Shown here: positions 16,949-26,127 of the stretch, piece after piece
How the letters are laid out: each line of letters begins with the position of its first letter
Numbering within the stretch: the first letter of the stretch is position 1
Assembly: GCF_025966695.1 (NCBI RefSeq)
Contig: NZ_JAOEIY010000010.1
Span: forward strand, 1-64,000
Direction of reading: 5' to 3'
From: Stutzerimonas sp. S1
GTDB taxonomy: Bacteria; Pseudomonadota; Gammaproteobacteria; Pseudomonadales; Pseudomonadaceae
Length of the DNA: 64,000 nt
Position numbers and translations under genes: made by a program
Notes under the pieces: model-generated
What the model saw: the letters and a program-made list of their open reading frames with translations, nothing else
Database searches by the model: none
Told to the model about the DNA's origin: nothing

Positions 16949-18871
16949 CTACTGGTTCTCGAAATAGCGCTCGTGCCACTCCACCAGCGGTTGCGGGGCG
17001 TTGAGCTTCTGTCCGTAGATCACCGAGTAGGTGAGTACGTTCTGCACGTACTGGCGCGTCTCGTCGAACGGAATGTTCTCAACCCAGACGTCGAACGACA
17101 GGTGCTCGGCGTTGCGCAGCCATTGCCGAACGCGCCCAGGGCCGGCGTTGTAGGCGGCGGAGGCGAGTATGCGATTGCCGTTGAACTGCCCGTAGATCTG
17201 GCTGAGATAGGCCGCACCCAGCTGGATGTTGACGTTCGGATTGAGCACCTGCTGGGGTGAGGACAGCGGAATACCGAAGCGCCGCGCCGTTTCCTTCGCG
17301 GTGGCCGGCATCAGCTGCATGAGGCCAGTGGCGCCGACATGCGAGCGGGCGTCGGCCATGAAGGCACTCTCCTGGCGGGTGATGGCGAAGACCCAGCTCG
17401 GATGGATTTCCCGTGCCTTCGCCGCATTGACCAGCGTGCTGCGGTGCGCCATCGGGAAGCGGATGTCAAGGTCATCCCAGTACTGCGCCTGGCTGATGCT
17501 GCGGATCGCCGGGAAGTACCAGCCCATCTCATAAGCCAGCCGGGCCTGTGCCACCAGCTCATCGCGGCTGAACAGGCGGCTGACGTGATACCACTCGCGG
17601 CGGCCGTCGACGATCTGTCCGCGGGCATGAAACTCCAGCGCACGACGGATGCCCGCGGTGTTGCGCACCTTCTGTACCAGCTTTGGCGGTAGCGCCAGGG
17701 GCTGGTGATTGAGCTTGTACGGTGCCTGGATGCGGTCGGCGGAGAGGAAACCGTAGAAATCGCGTTCGGCGGCGACCGGCTGATACAGTGATATGGCCTG
17801 CTTGCTCTTCGGTTTTGCCAGTTCCAGGCTGCGTGCCTGCCAGTAGCGCCAGCGGTTGCTCTTGGCCAGCTCGTCCGGGAAGCGCTGGGTCAGCGCATAG
17901 GCGTCGTTCCAGCGCCCCAGGCGCAGCAGCAGGCGGGCACGCCATTCGCTGACGGTGTTGTCGCGCAGTTCGGGGTCGTAGTCGGCCATCACCTGCAGCG
18001 CGCGGCTGTCGAAGCGCTTGGCGAGGGTCAGACCGATCTGCCGGGCAATCGCGACCTTCTCTTCGGCCGAGAAGGCGTGGCGGCGCGCGTAGCCGTCGAG
18101 CAGCTTCAGCGCCTTTTCCGGATCCTGCCGGGCGAGGCGACGCAACCCGATTGAGACCACATCGGCCATCGCCGGGTGACTGCTGCCGAAACGCTCGGTC
18201 TGGCTCAGCATCCCGGGTTTCTGCGCCACCTCGACGATCAGTTCGCCATAGCCCCGCAGGCTCGACAGGCTCTTGCTCAGATAGCTGGCGAGTCCGTAGT
18301 TGCCAGCCTCTACCGCGAGCTTGATGCGTTTCCAGCGGCGCTCCTCGGTGAGCTTGCCCTTCGCCGCCCATTGCTCGAACAGGACATCGCAGGCTTCCGG
18401 CTGGGATTTTCCAACCAGCCAGAGGCGTTCGGCGGTGGCATCGCCTTCGGGCAGGCCTCGACCGAGCTGATACTGGCCGAACAGACAGTCCAGTTCGGTG
18501 AAATTCAGCTTCGGATCGTAGTAGTTGAGGAAAGTCTGCCAGTCACCGCGGGCCGCCAGCCAGCGTAGCCAGCGCAGTTTCATCCAGCTGATCTGCGGCA
18601 GATCGCCGTGTTCGGCAAGGAACTTCTCGATCTCCTGATTGCTCGCGCTCTTCAGGCGAGCGGTCAGCTCCTCATAGGCGAGATAGGGCTCCAGCGGATA
18701 GTCGCGCAGGGCACTGGCATAGCGACGATAGGGCGCGCTGTCGCCCTTGGCCAGGGCGCGCTTGGCTTCATCGTAGTACTGGCGCTGCTGAGTGAGAGTG
18801 GCGGCAGAGACGTCAACGGCTAAAGCAGAAAACAACAGGCAGAACAGCAAGCTGGAGAGTCGACCGCGCAT
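16949..18871 (-). CDS. slt: Soluble lytic murein transglycosylase Slt
   Basis: 640 residues, as for Slt70. A signal peptide (SSLLFCLLFSALAVDVSAA) is followed by a long alpha-superhelical U/L region (about 25-470) and a C-terminal goose-lysozyme-like catalytic domain. Catalytic Glu501 sits in ITRQESAF, followed by GATGLMQLMPATA and AAYNAGPGRVRQWL, all diagnostic. It cleaves the MurNAc-GlcNAc bond of peptidoglycan in the periplasm, leaving 1,6-anhydro ends. ATG 18871, with CGGAAG just upstream, is preferred over a GTG at 18904 because it gives a clean signal peptide. It diverges from uup. Confidence 0.95.
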   Translation of the reverse strand: MRGRLSSLLFCLLFSALAVDVSAATLTQQRQYYDEAKRALAKGDSAPYRRYASALRDYPLEPYLAYEELTARLKSASNQEIEKFLAEHGDLPQISWMKLRWLRWLAARGDWQTFLNYYDPKLNFTELDCLFGQYQLGRGLPEGDATAERLWLVGKSQPEACDVLFEQWAAKGKLTEERRWKRIKLAVEAGNYGLASYLSKSLSSLRGYGELIVEVAQKPGMLSQTERFGSSHPAMADVVSIGLRRLARQDPEKALKLLDGYARRHAFSAEEKVAIARQIGLTLAKRFDSRALQVMADYDPELRDNTVSEWRARLLLRLGRWNDAYALTQRFPDELAKSNRWRYWQARSLELAKPKSKQAISLYQPVAAERDFYGFLSADRIQAPYKLNHQPLALPPKLVQKVRNTAGIRRALEFHARGQIVDGRREWYHVSRLFSRDELVAQARLAYEMGWYFPAIRSISQAQYWDDLDIRFPMAHRSTLVNAAKAREIHPSWVFAITRQESAFMADARSHVGATGLMQLMPATAKETARRFGIPLSSPQQVLNPNVNIQLGAAYLSQIYGQFNGNRILASAAYNAGPGRVRQWLRNAEHLSFDVWVENIPFDETRQYVQNVLTYSVIYGQKLNAPQPLVEWHERYFENQ

Positions 18872-19087
18872 GAGACTTCCGGGAAGAGATGAGGCATGGA
18901 TCACGGCCGCTAGCTTAGCCTGCCGAGTCGGTCAGTTAAATGCGCTTTGGACGGACGCCCCGAACAAATTTCCACTTCCGACGAATGCCGTGCCAAAGCC
19001 TCTGCGTTCGGGCTGAGCGGGCGGCGGTAAACCCGGCTCGAGGCCCGGTATCTGCTAGAATGCGCGCCCTGTTTTTCGGAGGTAGTC

Positions 19088-21001
19088 ATGACCCTGCTCA
19101 AGTTCACCGATGTATCCCTGGCCTACGGCACGACGCCGCTGCTGGATGGCGTGTCCTGGCAGATCGCGCGGGGTGAGCGGGTCTGCATCATCGGCCGCAA
19201 CGGCACGGGCAAGTCCAGCATGCTGCGCCTGGTGAAGGGCGATCGCATTGCCGACGACGGCGAAATCTGGCGGGCGCCGGGACTGAAGATCGGCGAACTG
19301 CCGCAGGAGTTGCCGCGCGCCGATGAGCGTACGGTGTTCGATGTCGTTGCCGAGGGGCTGGAAGGCGTCGGCGAACTACTGGCCGAGTACCACCACCTCA
19401 GCATGAACATTCAGGATCAGGACGATCTCGACAAGCTGATGCATGTGCAACAGGCGCTGGAAGCCAAGGATGGCTGGCGCCTGCAGCAGCTGGTCGAGAG
19501 CACGCTAAGCCGCCTGCAGTTGCCGGCCGATCGCACCCTGGCCGAGCTTTCCGGTGGCTGGCGCCGGCGTGTGCTGCTGGCGCAGGCGCTGGTGTCCGAA
19601 CCGGACCTGTTACTGCTCGACGAGCCGACCAACCATCTGGATATCGGTGCCATCGCCTGGCTGGAAGAGGCGTTGACCGGTTTCAATGGCGCGGTGTTGT
19701 TCATCACCCACGACCGGGCGTTTCTGCAGAACCTGGCGACGCGCATCCTCGAACTGGATCGCGGCAGGCTGATCGACTGGAATGGTGATTACGCCAGCTT
19801 CCTCGTGCACAAGGAGCAGCAGCTCGCTGCCGAGGAAACCGCCAATGCGCTGTTCGACAAGAAGCTGGCCCAGGAAGAAGTCTGGATTCGTCAGGGCATC
19901 AAGGCCCGCCGGACTCGTAACGAGGGCCGCGTGCGCGAGCTCAAGGCCTTGCGTGTTGAGCGCAGCGAACGCCGCGAGCGGCAAGGCAAGGCGACTTTCC
20001 AGCTGGAAAGTGCAGACAAGTCCGGCAAGCAGGTGATCGTCGCCGAGCACGTCGGCTTTGCTCACCCGGGCGGTGAACCGCTGATCCGTGATTTTTCCAT
20101 GGTCGTCCAGCGCGGCGACCGTATCGGTCTGCTGGGTGCCAACGGCACCGGCAAGACCACCCTGCTCAAGCTGCTGCTGGGCGAACTGCAGCCGACCAGT
20201 GGCAGCATCGAGATCGGTACCAAGCTGGAAGTGGCGTATTTCGACCAATTGCGTCACCAGCTGGAGCTGGAGAAGACGGTGATCGACAACCTCGCCGAGG
20301 GTCGTGAATTCATCACCATCGACGGCCAGAATCGCCACGTCCTGAGCTATCTGGGCGACTTCCTGTTCAGCCCCCAGCGTGCCCGCACGCCAGTCAAGGC
20401 GCTGTCCGGCGGCGAGCGGGCACGGCTTTTGCTCGCCAAGCTGTTCAGTAAGCCAGCCAATCTGCTGGTGCTGGACGAGCCGACCAACGACCTCGATGTG
20501 GAAACTCTGGAGTTGCTGGAAGAGGTGTTGCTGGGCTTCCCCGGTACGGTACTGATGGTCAGCCACGACCGCGCGTTTCTCGACAACGTCGTCACTAGCA
20601 CCCTGGTGTTCCAGGGTAACGGTGAAGTGCGTGAGTACGTCGGCGGCTATCAGGACTGGTTGCGTCAGGGAGGCTCGCCGCGGCTGCTGGGCGCGGGCGA
20701 GAGCGCCGAGCAGAAGGACAAGGGCAAGAGCGCGCCGAGTCCCGCGCCTACCGCGCAGCCTGTCGCCGAGCCGGCGCCGGTCAAGAAGAAGCTCAGCTAC
20801 AAGCTGCAACGTGAGCTTGAAGCGTTGCCGGGCAAGATCGATGCGGCGGAGCAAGCGATCGAGGCCTTGCAGAAGGAGGTGTCCGATCCGGCCTTCTATC
20901 AGCAGGCGGCTACGGTGACCGGCGCAGCCCTCGAGCGTCTCGAGGCGCTGCAGAAAGAGCTCGACGAGCTGCTGGAGCGTTGGGCCGAACTGGAGGAGTG
21001 A
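19088..21001 (+). CDS. uup: ABC-F ATPase Uup
   Basis: 637 residues with two ABC domains and no membrane segments. The first Walker A is GRNGTGKSS (36-44) with LSGGWRRRVLLAQAL near 155 and LLLDEPTNHLD. The second Walker A is GANGTGKTTL near 352 with LSGGERARLLLAKL and LVLDEPTNDLD. The Pro/Ala-rich linker and C-terminal coiled coil (about 560-637) are typical of Uup, a ribosome-associated protein linked to translation and to suppression of transposon excision. ATG 19088 has GGAGG about 6 bases upstream, and a -10-like TAGAAT lies about 30 bases before it. Confidence 0.94.
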   Translation: MTLLKFTDVSLAYGTTPLLDGVSWQIARGERVCIIGRNGTGKSSMLRLVKGDRIADDGEIWRAPGLKIGELPQELPRADERTVFDVVAEGLEGVGELLAEYHHLSMNIQDQDDLDKLMHVQQALEAKDGWRLQQLVESTLSRLQLPADRTLAELSGGWRRRVLLAQALVSEPDLLLLDEPTNHLDIGAIAWLEEALTGFNGAVLFITHDRAFLQNLATRILELDRGRLIDWNGDYASFLVHKEQQLAAEETANALFDKKLAQEEVWIRQGIKARRTRNEGRVRELKALRVERSERRERQGKATFQLESADKSGKQVIVAEHVGFAHPGGEPLIRDFSMVVQRGDRIGLLGANGTGKTTLLKLLLGELQPTSGSIEIGTKLEVAYFDQLRHQLELEKTVIDNLAEGREFITIDGQNRHVLSYLGDFLFSPQRARTPVKALSGGERARLLLAKLFSKPANLLVLDEPTNDLDVETLELLEEVLLGFPGTVLMVSHDRAFLDNVVTSTLVFQGNGEVREYVGGYQDWLRQGGSPRLLGAGESAEQKDKGKSAPSPAPTAQPVAEPAPVKKKLSYKLQRELEALPGKIDAAEQAIEALQKEVSDPAFYQQAATVTGAALERLEALQKELDELLERWAELEE

Positions 21002-21011
21002 TGGCGTGTGG

Positions 21012-21031
21012 CGCTGGTCGTCCGGCCAGCG
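21012..21031 (+). terminator. Possible weak terminator after uup
   Basis: CGCTGG at 21012-21017 pairs with CCAGCG at 21026-21031 across an 8-base loop, followed by TTCT. It lies about 10 bases past the uup stop. The stem is short and the T-run poor, so termination may be partial. Confidence 0.35.
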
Positions 21032-21182
21032 TTCTCCACCGGTAGGGGCTCGCGAGCGCGTTGGTTGGTGCTTGAAGATGTCCGTAGCGCTTCGATGCGA
21101 AGCCCCATGAGGTGGGTCAATACCACCGGGGCGTTGGCTGGTTAAGTTCGCTTCGGTTTGCAGTCACGACGATGGAGCATAG

Positions 21183-21875
21183 ATGGCTATTGAATACCGC
21201 ATCACCCTGGATGATGAACACGATTTCAGTTACCGGATCGAACTGGATCGTGGTTATGACAAGGAAGTCGCTGCTCAGGCTCCAAAGTGGACACGCCTTG
21301 AACACCAGCGTTGCAGCAACTGCCCGCTGAGTCAGAACGACTTCAGCCATTGTCCGGCTGCCGTGGATCTGCATCGGGTCATCGAGGACTTCCAGGGACT
21401 CCCGGCGATCCAGAAGGCACTGGTCTGGGTGCGCACGCCGGAGCGGGAATACACCAAGCTGGTCGGGCTGGAGGAGGGGCTGCGGGCACTGCTCGGTGTG
21501 ATCATGGCCACCAGTGCCTGCCCGGTGCTCGGTCGGCTCAAGCCGATGGCCCAGCAGCATCTGCCGTTCGCCAGCAATCGCGAGTTCGTGCTGCGTGCGG
21601 TGTCGCTGTACCTGGCGCGCCAGTATTTCAACCTGCGCGAGGGGCGTCATGCGGACTGGGAACTCCGTGGGCTGGTGCGGTCGTTCCAGCAGTTGCAGCT
21701 GGTCAATCAGGCTTTCTGGCAGCGTATCCACGACACCTGCGAAGGTGACTGCAACCTCAAGGCGTTCCTGACCTTCTTTTCCATGGCGTCGAGCCTGACC
21801 TATTCGCTGGAAACCCAGTTGCAGAAAATCCGCCCGCTGGTGATGAGTGCCGGTGACGGAATAGAGGCGCTCTAA
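21183..21875 (+). CDS. Conserved hypothetical cytosolic protein
   Basis: 230 residues, no signal peptide or membrane segment. Visible features are an acidic N-terminus with a beta-strand pattern (YRITLDDEHDFSYRIEL), a cysteine-rich stretch near 40-60 (CSNCPLSQNDFSHCPAAVDL) and a helical C-terminal half. The four closely spaced Cys/His residues could bind a metal. I believe similar proteins occur across Pseudomonas under a DUF label (possibly DUF6901), but I am not certain. The ORF ends just before a bidirectional terminator. Function unknown. Confidence 0.8.
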   Translation: MAIEYRITLDDEHDFSYRIELDRGYDKEVAAQAPKWTRLEHQRCSNCPLSQNDFSHCPAAVDLHRVIEDFQGLPAIQKALVWVRTPEREYTKLVGLEEGLRALLGVIMATSACPVLGRLKPMAQQHLPFASNREFVLRAVSLYLARQYFNLREGRHADWELRGLVRSFQQLQLVNQAFWQRIHDTCEGDCNLKAFLTFFSMASSLTYSLETQLQKIRPLVMSAGDGIEAL

Positions 21876-21880
21876 GCGCG

Positions 21881-21913
21881 AACGCAGCCTGCAGGATACA
21901 AGCAGGCTGCGTT
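21881..21913. terminator. Bidirectional terminator between convergent genes
   Basis: A perfect 12-bp stem (AACGCAGCCTGC at 21881-21892 with GCAGGCTGCGTT at 21902-21913) with a 9-base loop lies between the end of the hypothetical gene (+) and the stress-protein gene (-). AA/TT at the base gives a short T-run in both directions. Confidence 0.7.
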
Positions 21914-21965
21914 ACACGCGTTGACTCGGCCAGCCCGCGCGTAACGCGTCCAAGCAGTTTGCCGC

Positions 21966-22406
21966 TTATTCGGGCTTCTTCAACCGCACCGCGAGCACGT
22001 CGCAGGGCGCACCATGGAGAATGTCGTTGGCTGTCGAGCCCAGCAGCAGGGCCAGACCGTGACGACCATGACTGCCGACCACGATCAGGTCGCAGCCTTG
22101 CTCCTGAGCCAGGCGATGCACCTCCTGACGTGGCTGGCCATAAGCGAGGTGGCGCTGCTCCGGGGTCAGGCTCGGATAGACATCGGCGAAGCCGGCCATC
22201 CGCTCGCGGGCCTGATCGAACTGCTGCTGTTGCAGCATCGACAGGTCCATCGGCACATCGCCGCCGAAGGCCATCGCCATCGGCTCAATGATATGCACCA
22301 GCGTCAGCTTGGCACCGGTGGTCGTGGCTAGTGCCTGGGCGCGTGCGACTACCGGGTGGCATTCGTCGGTCAGATCGACGGCGACCAGAATGTGCTGGTA
22401 GGGCAT
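21966..22406 (-). CDS. Universal stress protein (UspA family)
   Basis: 146 residues, one Usp domain. It starts HILVAVDLTDE and carries the ATP-binding signature G-x2-G-x9-G-S in VGSHGRHGLALLLGST near 118-133, so it is probably an ATP-binding Usp rather than the non-binding UspA subtype. These cytoplasmic proteins promote survival under starvation, oxygen limitation or other stress. ATG 22406 with GAGGAGT 4 bases upstream is preferred to a longer frame reaching 22571. An inverted repeat upstream (22469-22492) may be part of its control region. Confidence 0.93.
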   Translation of the reverse strand: MPYQHILVAVDLTDECHPVVARAQALATTTGAKLTLVHIIEPMAMAFGGDVPMDLSMLQQQQFDQARERMAGFADVYPSLTPEQRHLAYGQPRQEVHRLAQEQGCDLIVVGSHGRHGLALLLGSTANDILHGAPCDVLAVRLKKPE

Positions 22407-22468
22407 GATGACTCCTCCTGAGCGGGTCGGCCTGGACAAGCTTGTCGCGCCGACGGGGTGGTTTTTGA

Positions 22469-22492
22469 TAAACCCTGCGTTATGCGGGTTTA
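22469..22492. promoter_or_regulatory. Inverted repeat between the usp gene and a membrane-protein gene
   Basis: TAAACCC (22469-22475) and GGGTTTA (22486-22492) are perfect inverted repeats, with an inner GC/GC pair. They lie 63 bases upstream of the usp start and 125 bases before the divergent gene. It could be an operator or a transcript hairpin. It is not an Anr box (TTGAT-N4-ATCAA), which controls some Pseudomonas usp genes. Confidence 0.35.
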
Positions 22493-22616
22493 TACGGCGT
22501 TGCCGGCGGCTTCGCCAGTGTCCCGTTGCCGCCGACACCTGCTGGCACGATGGCGGGCTGTTATCATGCACGGCCGCGCCTGCCGAGCCGTTGCGCTGGC
22601 TTACCGAGAGATTCCT

Positions 22617-23087
22617 ATGTTGATGCTAGACACCGATTACTCACTTGCCTGGGCCGTCTACGGTGTGGCGGCGCTGGGCTGCCTGCTGGTCTGGTTTCGT
22701 GCCACACGCTGGATGTGGCGTTGGCTGCGTGAGCCGCTGCGGCTGGTGGCGGCGGTGCTGTTGCTGACGCCGACCATCGTCGACCCGGCAAAGGAACTCT
22801 TCGCCCCTGCAGTGGCCATTACCGCGATGGACCTGTTGCTCAAGGTGGGCAACAACGCTTGGCGTGCCGTCGCCGACCTCGCACTGTACGGGCTGATTGC
22901 CTTCGTGCTCTATCTGCTGCTGGTGGCGGTGCGCTGGCCGATCGAGCAACGTCTCAAACGTGGCCGGGCCGCAGCGGCCGCTACTCAGGACGAGGATCCG
23001 CGCACCCTGAGCGAGCGGATGGCCGACGAGGATGATGACTATTTTCCGCAGCCGGGACGCCAGATGCGTACCGAGCCGCGTTTGTAA
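22617..23087 (+). CDS. Small inner-membrane protein of unknown function
   Basis: 156 residues with three likely membrane segments: about 8-25, 38-55 (LVAAVLLLTPTIV) and 85-107 (LALYGLIAFVLYLLLVAV). A soluble C-terminal tail of about 45 residues is rich in acidic residues (EDPRTLSERMADEDDDYFP). ATG 22617 is preceded by a weak CGAGAG, and an in-frame ATG at 22623 is an alternative. The ORF is followed after 29 bases by the YafJ-like gene, so it may share its transcript. I do not recognise a family with a known role. Confidence 0.75.
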   Translation: MLMLDTDYSLAWAVYGVAALGCLLVWFRATRWMWRWLREPLRLVAAVLLLTPTIVDPAKELFAPAVAITAMDLLLKVGNNAWRAVADLALYGLIAFVLYLLLVAVRWPIEQRLKRGRAAAAATQDEDPRTLSERMADEDDDYFPQPGRQMRTEPRL

Positions 23088-23116
23088 CCTTCCGCACAGC
23101 CAGGGGAAGCCAACGT

Positions 23117-23899
23117 ATGTGCGAATTGCTCGGCATGAGCGCCAATGTTCCCACCGATATCGTTTTCAGCTTCACCGGACTGATGCAGCGTGGTGGCAAG
23201 ACCGGTCCGCACAAGGATGGCTGGGGCATCGCCTTCTATGAGGGGCACGGCCTGCGGCTGTTCCAGGACCCGGTGGCCAGTTGCGAGTCGGAAGTGGCGA
23301 AGATGGTCCAGCAGTACCTGATCAAGAGCGAGGTGGTGATCGGCCATATTCGCCATGCCAACGTCGGCAAGGTGGCGCTGGTGAACACCCATCCGTTCAT
23401 GCGCGAGCTCTGGGGGCAGTACTGGTGCTTTGCGCATAACGGGCAACTGGCCGAGTTCATTCCCCCCAAGGGGTTCTATCGCGCGGTCGGCGACACCGAC
23501 AGCGAAGCCGCATTCTGCGATCTGCTGAATCGGATTCGCTCCGACTTTCCGGAAAGGGTGGAGGCCGAAGCGCTACTGCCGACGCTGCTGGCCGCCTGTC
23601 GGCACTATCGCAGCAAGGGCGTATTCAACTGCCTGCTGAGCAACGGTGAATGGCTGTTCAGCTTCTGCACCACCAAGCTGGCGCAGATCACCCGACGTGC
23701 GCCTTTTGGTCCTGCGCAGCTCAAGGACGCCGAGTTGACGGTGGATTTCCAGGCGGAGACCACGCCCAGGGACGTGGTCACCGTGCTGGCAACCGAGCCG
23801 TTGACCGACAACGAGTCCTGGACCATCCATGAAACCGGGCAGTGGAGTCTGTGGCGCCATGGAGAATGCGTCGCCCAGGGCCGGGAAGGCACATGCTGA
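23117..23899 (+). CDS. Class II glutamine amidotransferase, YafJ type
   Basis: 260 residues. The protein starts Met-Cys-Glu-Leu-Leu-Gly; Cys2 becomes the N-terminal nucleophile of class II (Ntn) glutaminases after Met removal. Other family marks are the KDGWGIAFY block, HIRHANVG, NTHPF and FAHNGQL. No synthase domain follows, so it is a stand-alone amidohydrolase, like YafJ, of unknown acceptor. The gene overlaps the next one by 7 bases (ATGCTGA), suggesting coupling. Confidence 0.9.
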   Translation: MCELLGMSANVPTDIVFSFTGLMQRGGKTGPHKDGWGIAFYEGHGLRLFQDPVASCESEVAKMVQQYLIKSEVVIGHIRHANVGKVALVNTHPFMRELWGQYWCFAHNGQLAEFIPPKGFYRAVGDTDSEAAFCDLLNRIRSDFPERVEAEALLPTLLAACRHYRSKGVFNCLLSNGEWLFSFCTTKLAQITRRAPFGPAQLKDAELTVDFQAETTPRDVVTVLATEPLTDNESWTIHETGQWSLWRHGECVAQGREGTC

Positions 23900-24408
23900 G
23901 AAGTTATCTGCGGCTGGCCCTGTTCGCCCTCGGCTTGCTGGTGGGTGTGCAGGTGCCGGGGTTCATCGATGCGTATGGGCAGCGCGTCGAGGCTCATCGG
24001 CAGGAAGCGCAGCGCGGACTGCAGGGGTTTCGCGACACGGCGCAGCGATTTTTCGAGGGCGATCTGGACGCGCTGGTGGCGCATTACCGGGCCAGTGACG
24101 ATGCGGTGATCCAGAGCGATGCGCGCAGTCTGGAGGCACTGGTGCAGCGTGTACGGTTGCTGGAACGTGAGTGGCAGGCCATGCAGCAACCCTGGTACGT
24201 GCGCAGCTGGCACGTACTGTTCGGCGCCGATGCCGAGCTGCGTCAGGAGACCGTCGCCGGCTACCGCTATCAGGTGCTGCTGGCGCCCGAGGCGATTGCC
24301 TGGGGGCTGAGCTGTGCGCTGCTGCTGGCCTGGCTGGTGGAAAGCCTGCTGCTCGCCCTCAGCTATCCGTTTCGCTCGAAGCGCCGGCGCTCGCGGATTT
24401 ATCGCTGA
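23893..24408 (+). CDS. DUF2937 inner-membrane protein
   Basis: 171 residues with an N-terminal membrane segment (about 6-22, LALFALGLLVGVQVPGF), an extracytoplasmic helical region of about 110 residues (FIDAYGQRVEAHRQEAQRG onward), and a C-terminal membrane segment (about 137-158) ending in a basic tail (RSKRRRSRIYR). This matches the DUF2937 layout, a family of unknown function in proteobacteria. It starts at ATG 23893 inside the end of the YafJ gene. Confidence 0.8.
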   Translation: MLRSYLRLALFALGLLVGVQVPGFIDAYGQRVEAHRQEAQRGLQGFRDTAQRFFEGDLDALVAHYRASDDAVIQSDARSLEALVQRVRLLEREWQAMQQPWYVRSWHVLFGADAELRQETVAGYRYQVLLAPEAIAWGLSCALLLAWLVESLLLALSYPFRSKRRRSRIYR

Positions 24409-24451
24409 GCGGTCGAACACACGTCAGGACGCACCACGCGTCCTGGCTCGA

Positions 24452-25630
24452 TCATTTGGCGAGGAATTTCATGCCTTCTTCCAGCCCGCTCAGGGTCAGC
24501 GGATACATCCGATCCTCCACCAGCTCGCGGATGATGCCGGTTGAGGTGGTGTAGCCCCAGGTGTCCTTGGGGTAGGGGTTGATCCAAATGAGCTTCTTGT
24601 ACTTCTCCATGAAGCGCTGCATCCACACGTAGCCGGCTTCCTCGTTCCAGTGTTCGACACTGCCGCCGGGTTGGGTGACCTCGTAGGGCGCCATCGCCGC
24701 GTCGCCGACGAACACGACTTTGTAGTCGGCGCCGTATTTGTGCAGCACATCCAGCGTCGAAGTGCGCTCCGAAGTGCGGCGGAAGTTGTTCTTCCACACC
24801 GACTCGTAGATGAAGTTGTGGAAGTAGAAGTACTCCAGGTGCTTGAACTCGGTTTTGCAGGCCGAGAACAGCTCTTCGCAGACCTTCACGTGGGCGTCCA
24901 TCGAGCCGCCGATGTCGAACAGGATCAGCAGCTTCACTGCATTGCGCCGTTCCGGGCGCATCTGGATGTTGAGCAGACCGGCATCGCGGGCGGTGTGGTC
25001 GATGGTGCCGTCGATGTCCAACTCGTCCGCCGCACCCTGGCGGGCGAACTTGCGCAGACGGCGCAGGGCGATCTTGATGTTGCGCGTGCCCAGTTCGACC
25101 TGATCGTCGAGGTTCTTGTACTCGCGCTGGTCCCAGACCTTCACCGCGCGGCCCTGGCGCTTGCCGGCATCGCCGATGCGGATGCCTTCCGGGTTGTAGC
25201 CACCGGAGCCGAACGGGCTGGTGCCGCCTGTGCCGATCCACTTGTTGCCGCCGGCGTGGCGTTCCTTCTGTTCCTCGAGGCGCTTCTTGAACTCCTCGAT
25301 CAGCTTGTCCAGGCCGCCGAGCGACTGGATCTGTGCGCGCTCCTCGTCGGTCAGGCTGCGCTCGAATTCCTTGCGCAGCCAGTCTTCCGGAATCAGCGCT
25401 TCCAGATGCTGGTCGAGGCTCTGCAGGCCGTTGAAGTAGGCGCCGAAGGCCCGGTCGAATTTGTCGAAGTGGCGCTCGTCCTTGACCATCACGGTGCGCG
25501 CGAGGAAGTAGAACTCGTCCATGTCGGCGAACACCACGCGGTGTTTGAGGGCGTCGATCAGATCGAGCAGTTCACGTACCGAGACGGGAACCTTGGCGGC
25601 ACGCATTTCGTTGAACAGGCCAAGCAGCAT
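24452..25630 (-). CDS. VWA-domain (CoxE-like) protein, MoxR partner
   Basis: 392 residues. A helical N-terminal half (DUF58/CoxE-like) precedes a von Willebrand A domain whose MIDAS motif reads DIGGSMD from Asp239, the variant typical of this family rather than the canonical DxSxS. A Gly-rich linker at about 120-140 contains GTGGTSPFGSGGYNPEG. MoxR ATPases with VWA partners act as chaperone pairs that insert cofactors or mature metalloproteins. Here the moxR gene lies just upstream on the same strand with one gene between. The actual client is unknown. Confidence 0.9.
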   Translation of the reverse strand: MLLGLFNEMRAAKVPVSVRELLDLIDALKHRVVFADMDEFYFLARTVMVKDERHFDKFDRAFGAYFNGLQSLDQHLEALIPEDWLRKEFERSLTDEERAQIQSLGGLDKLIEEFKKRLEEQKERHAGGNKWIGTGGTSPFGSGGYNPEGIRIGDAGKRQGRAVKVWDQREYKNLDDQVELGTRNIKIALRRLRKFARQGAADELDIDGTIDHTARDAGLLNIQMRPERRNAVKLLILFDIGGSMDAHVKVCEELFSACKTEFKHLEYFYFHNFIYESVWKNNFRRTSERTSTLDVLHKYGADYKVVFVGDAAMAPYEVTQPGGSVEHWNEEAGYVWMQRFMEKYKKLIWINPYPKDTWGYTTSTGIIRELVEDRMYPLTLSGLEEGMKFLAK

Positions 25631-25676
25631 GGCAGAACCTCAGGCGCGCACTTGGCGGTGCGCGATGGCGATGGGG

Positions 25677-26075
25677 TTAAAGATCACGGTCGTGCTGGGG
25701 TAGCCCGTCGCGAATCTCGTACCAGTCGGCCTTGGAGCCGACGAAGATGTGCGATTGCGCAGGTACCGGCAGCGGCGAGTCGAGCGTGCCGGCGGCGACG
25801 CCGACCTCATGCTCGCGGTTGTCGACGAACAACAGGTTGGAGCCGCAGCGGATGCAGAAGGTACGCGTCACGTGTTCGGAGGAGTGGTAGACGCCCAGCT
25901 GGTCCTTGCCGGACATGAAGTGGAAGGCTTCCAGCGGCACGCTCGCGTAGGTGGCGAAGGCGGCGCCGTGAGCCTTGCGACACATCTTGCAGTGGCAATG
26001 GGTCAGCTCGGTGATGGGGGCGTCGATGCGGTAGCGCACGACGCCGCACAGACAACTACCGGTATGCGTTTGCAT
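25677..26075 (-). CDS. GFA-family (glutathione-dependent formaldehyde-activating enzyme-like) zinc protein
   Basis: 132 residues from ATG 26075 with GGAGGAA about 6 bases upstream. Zinc ligands follow the GFA pattern: CLCG near residue 8, CHCKMCRKAHG near 27-37, and FCIRCGSNL near 73-81. The founding member Gfa binds glutathione and speeds formaldehyde adduct formation, but most homologues have no demonstrated activity. It sits between the MoxR and VWA genes in one direction, spaced 52 and 46 bases. This location is unusual and may only reflect cotranscription. Confidence 0.88.
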   Translation of the reverse strand: MQTHTGSCLCGVVRYRIDAPITELTHCHCKMCRKAHGAAFATYASVPLEAFHFMSGKDQLGVYHSSEHVTRTFCIRCGSNLLFVDNREHEVGVAAGTLDSPLPVPAQSHIFVGSKADWYEIRDGLPQHDRDL

Positions 26076-26127
26076 GGTTGTTCCTCCAGTGAGTGAGCGG
26101 CCGGCTCTCCCACGAGACACCGGCGGG

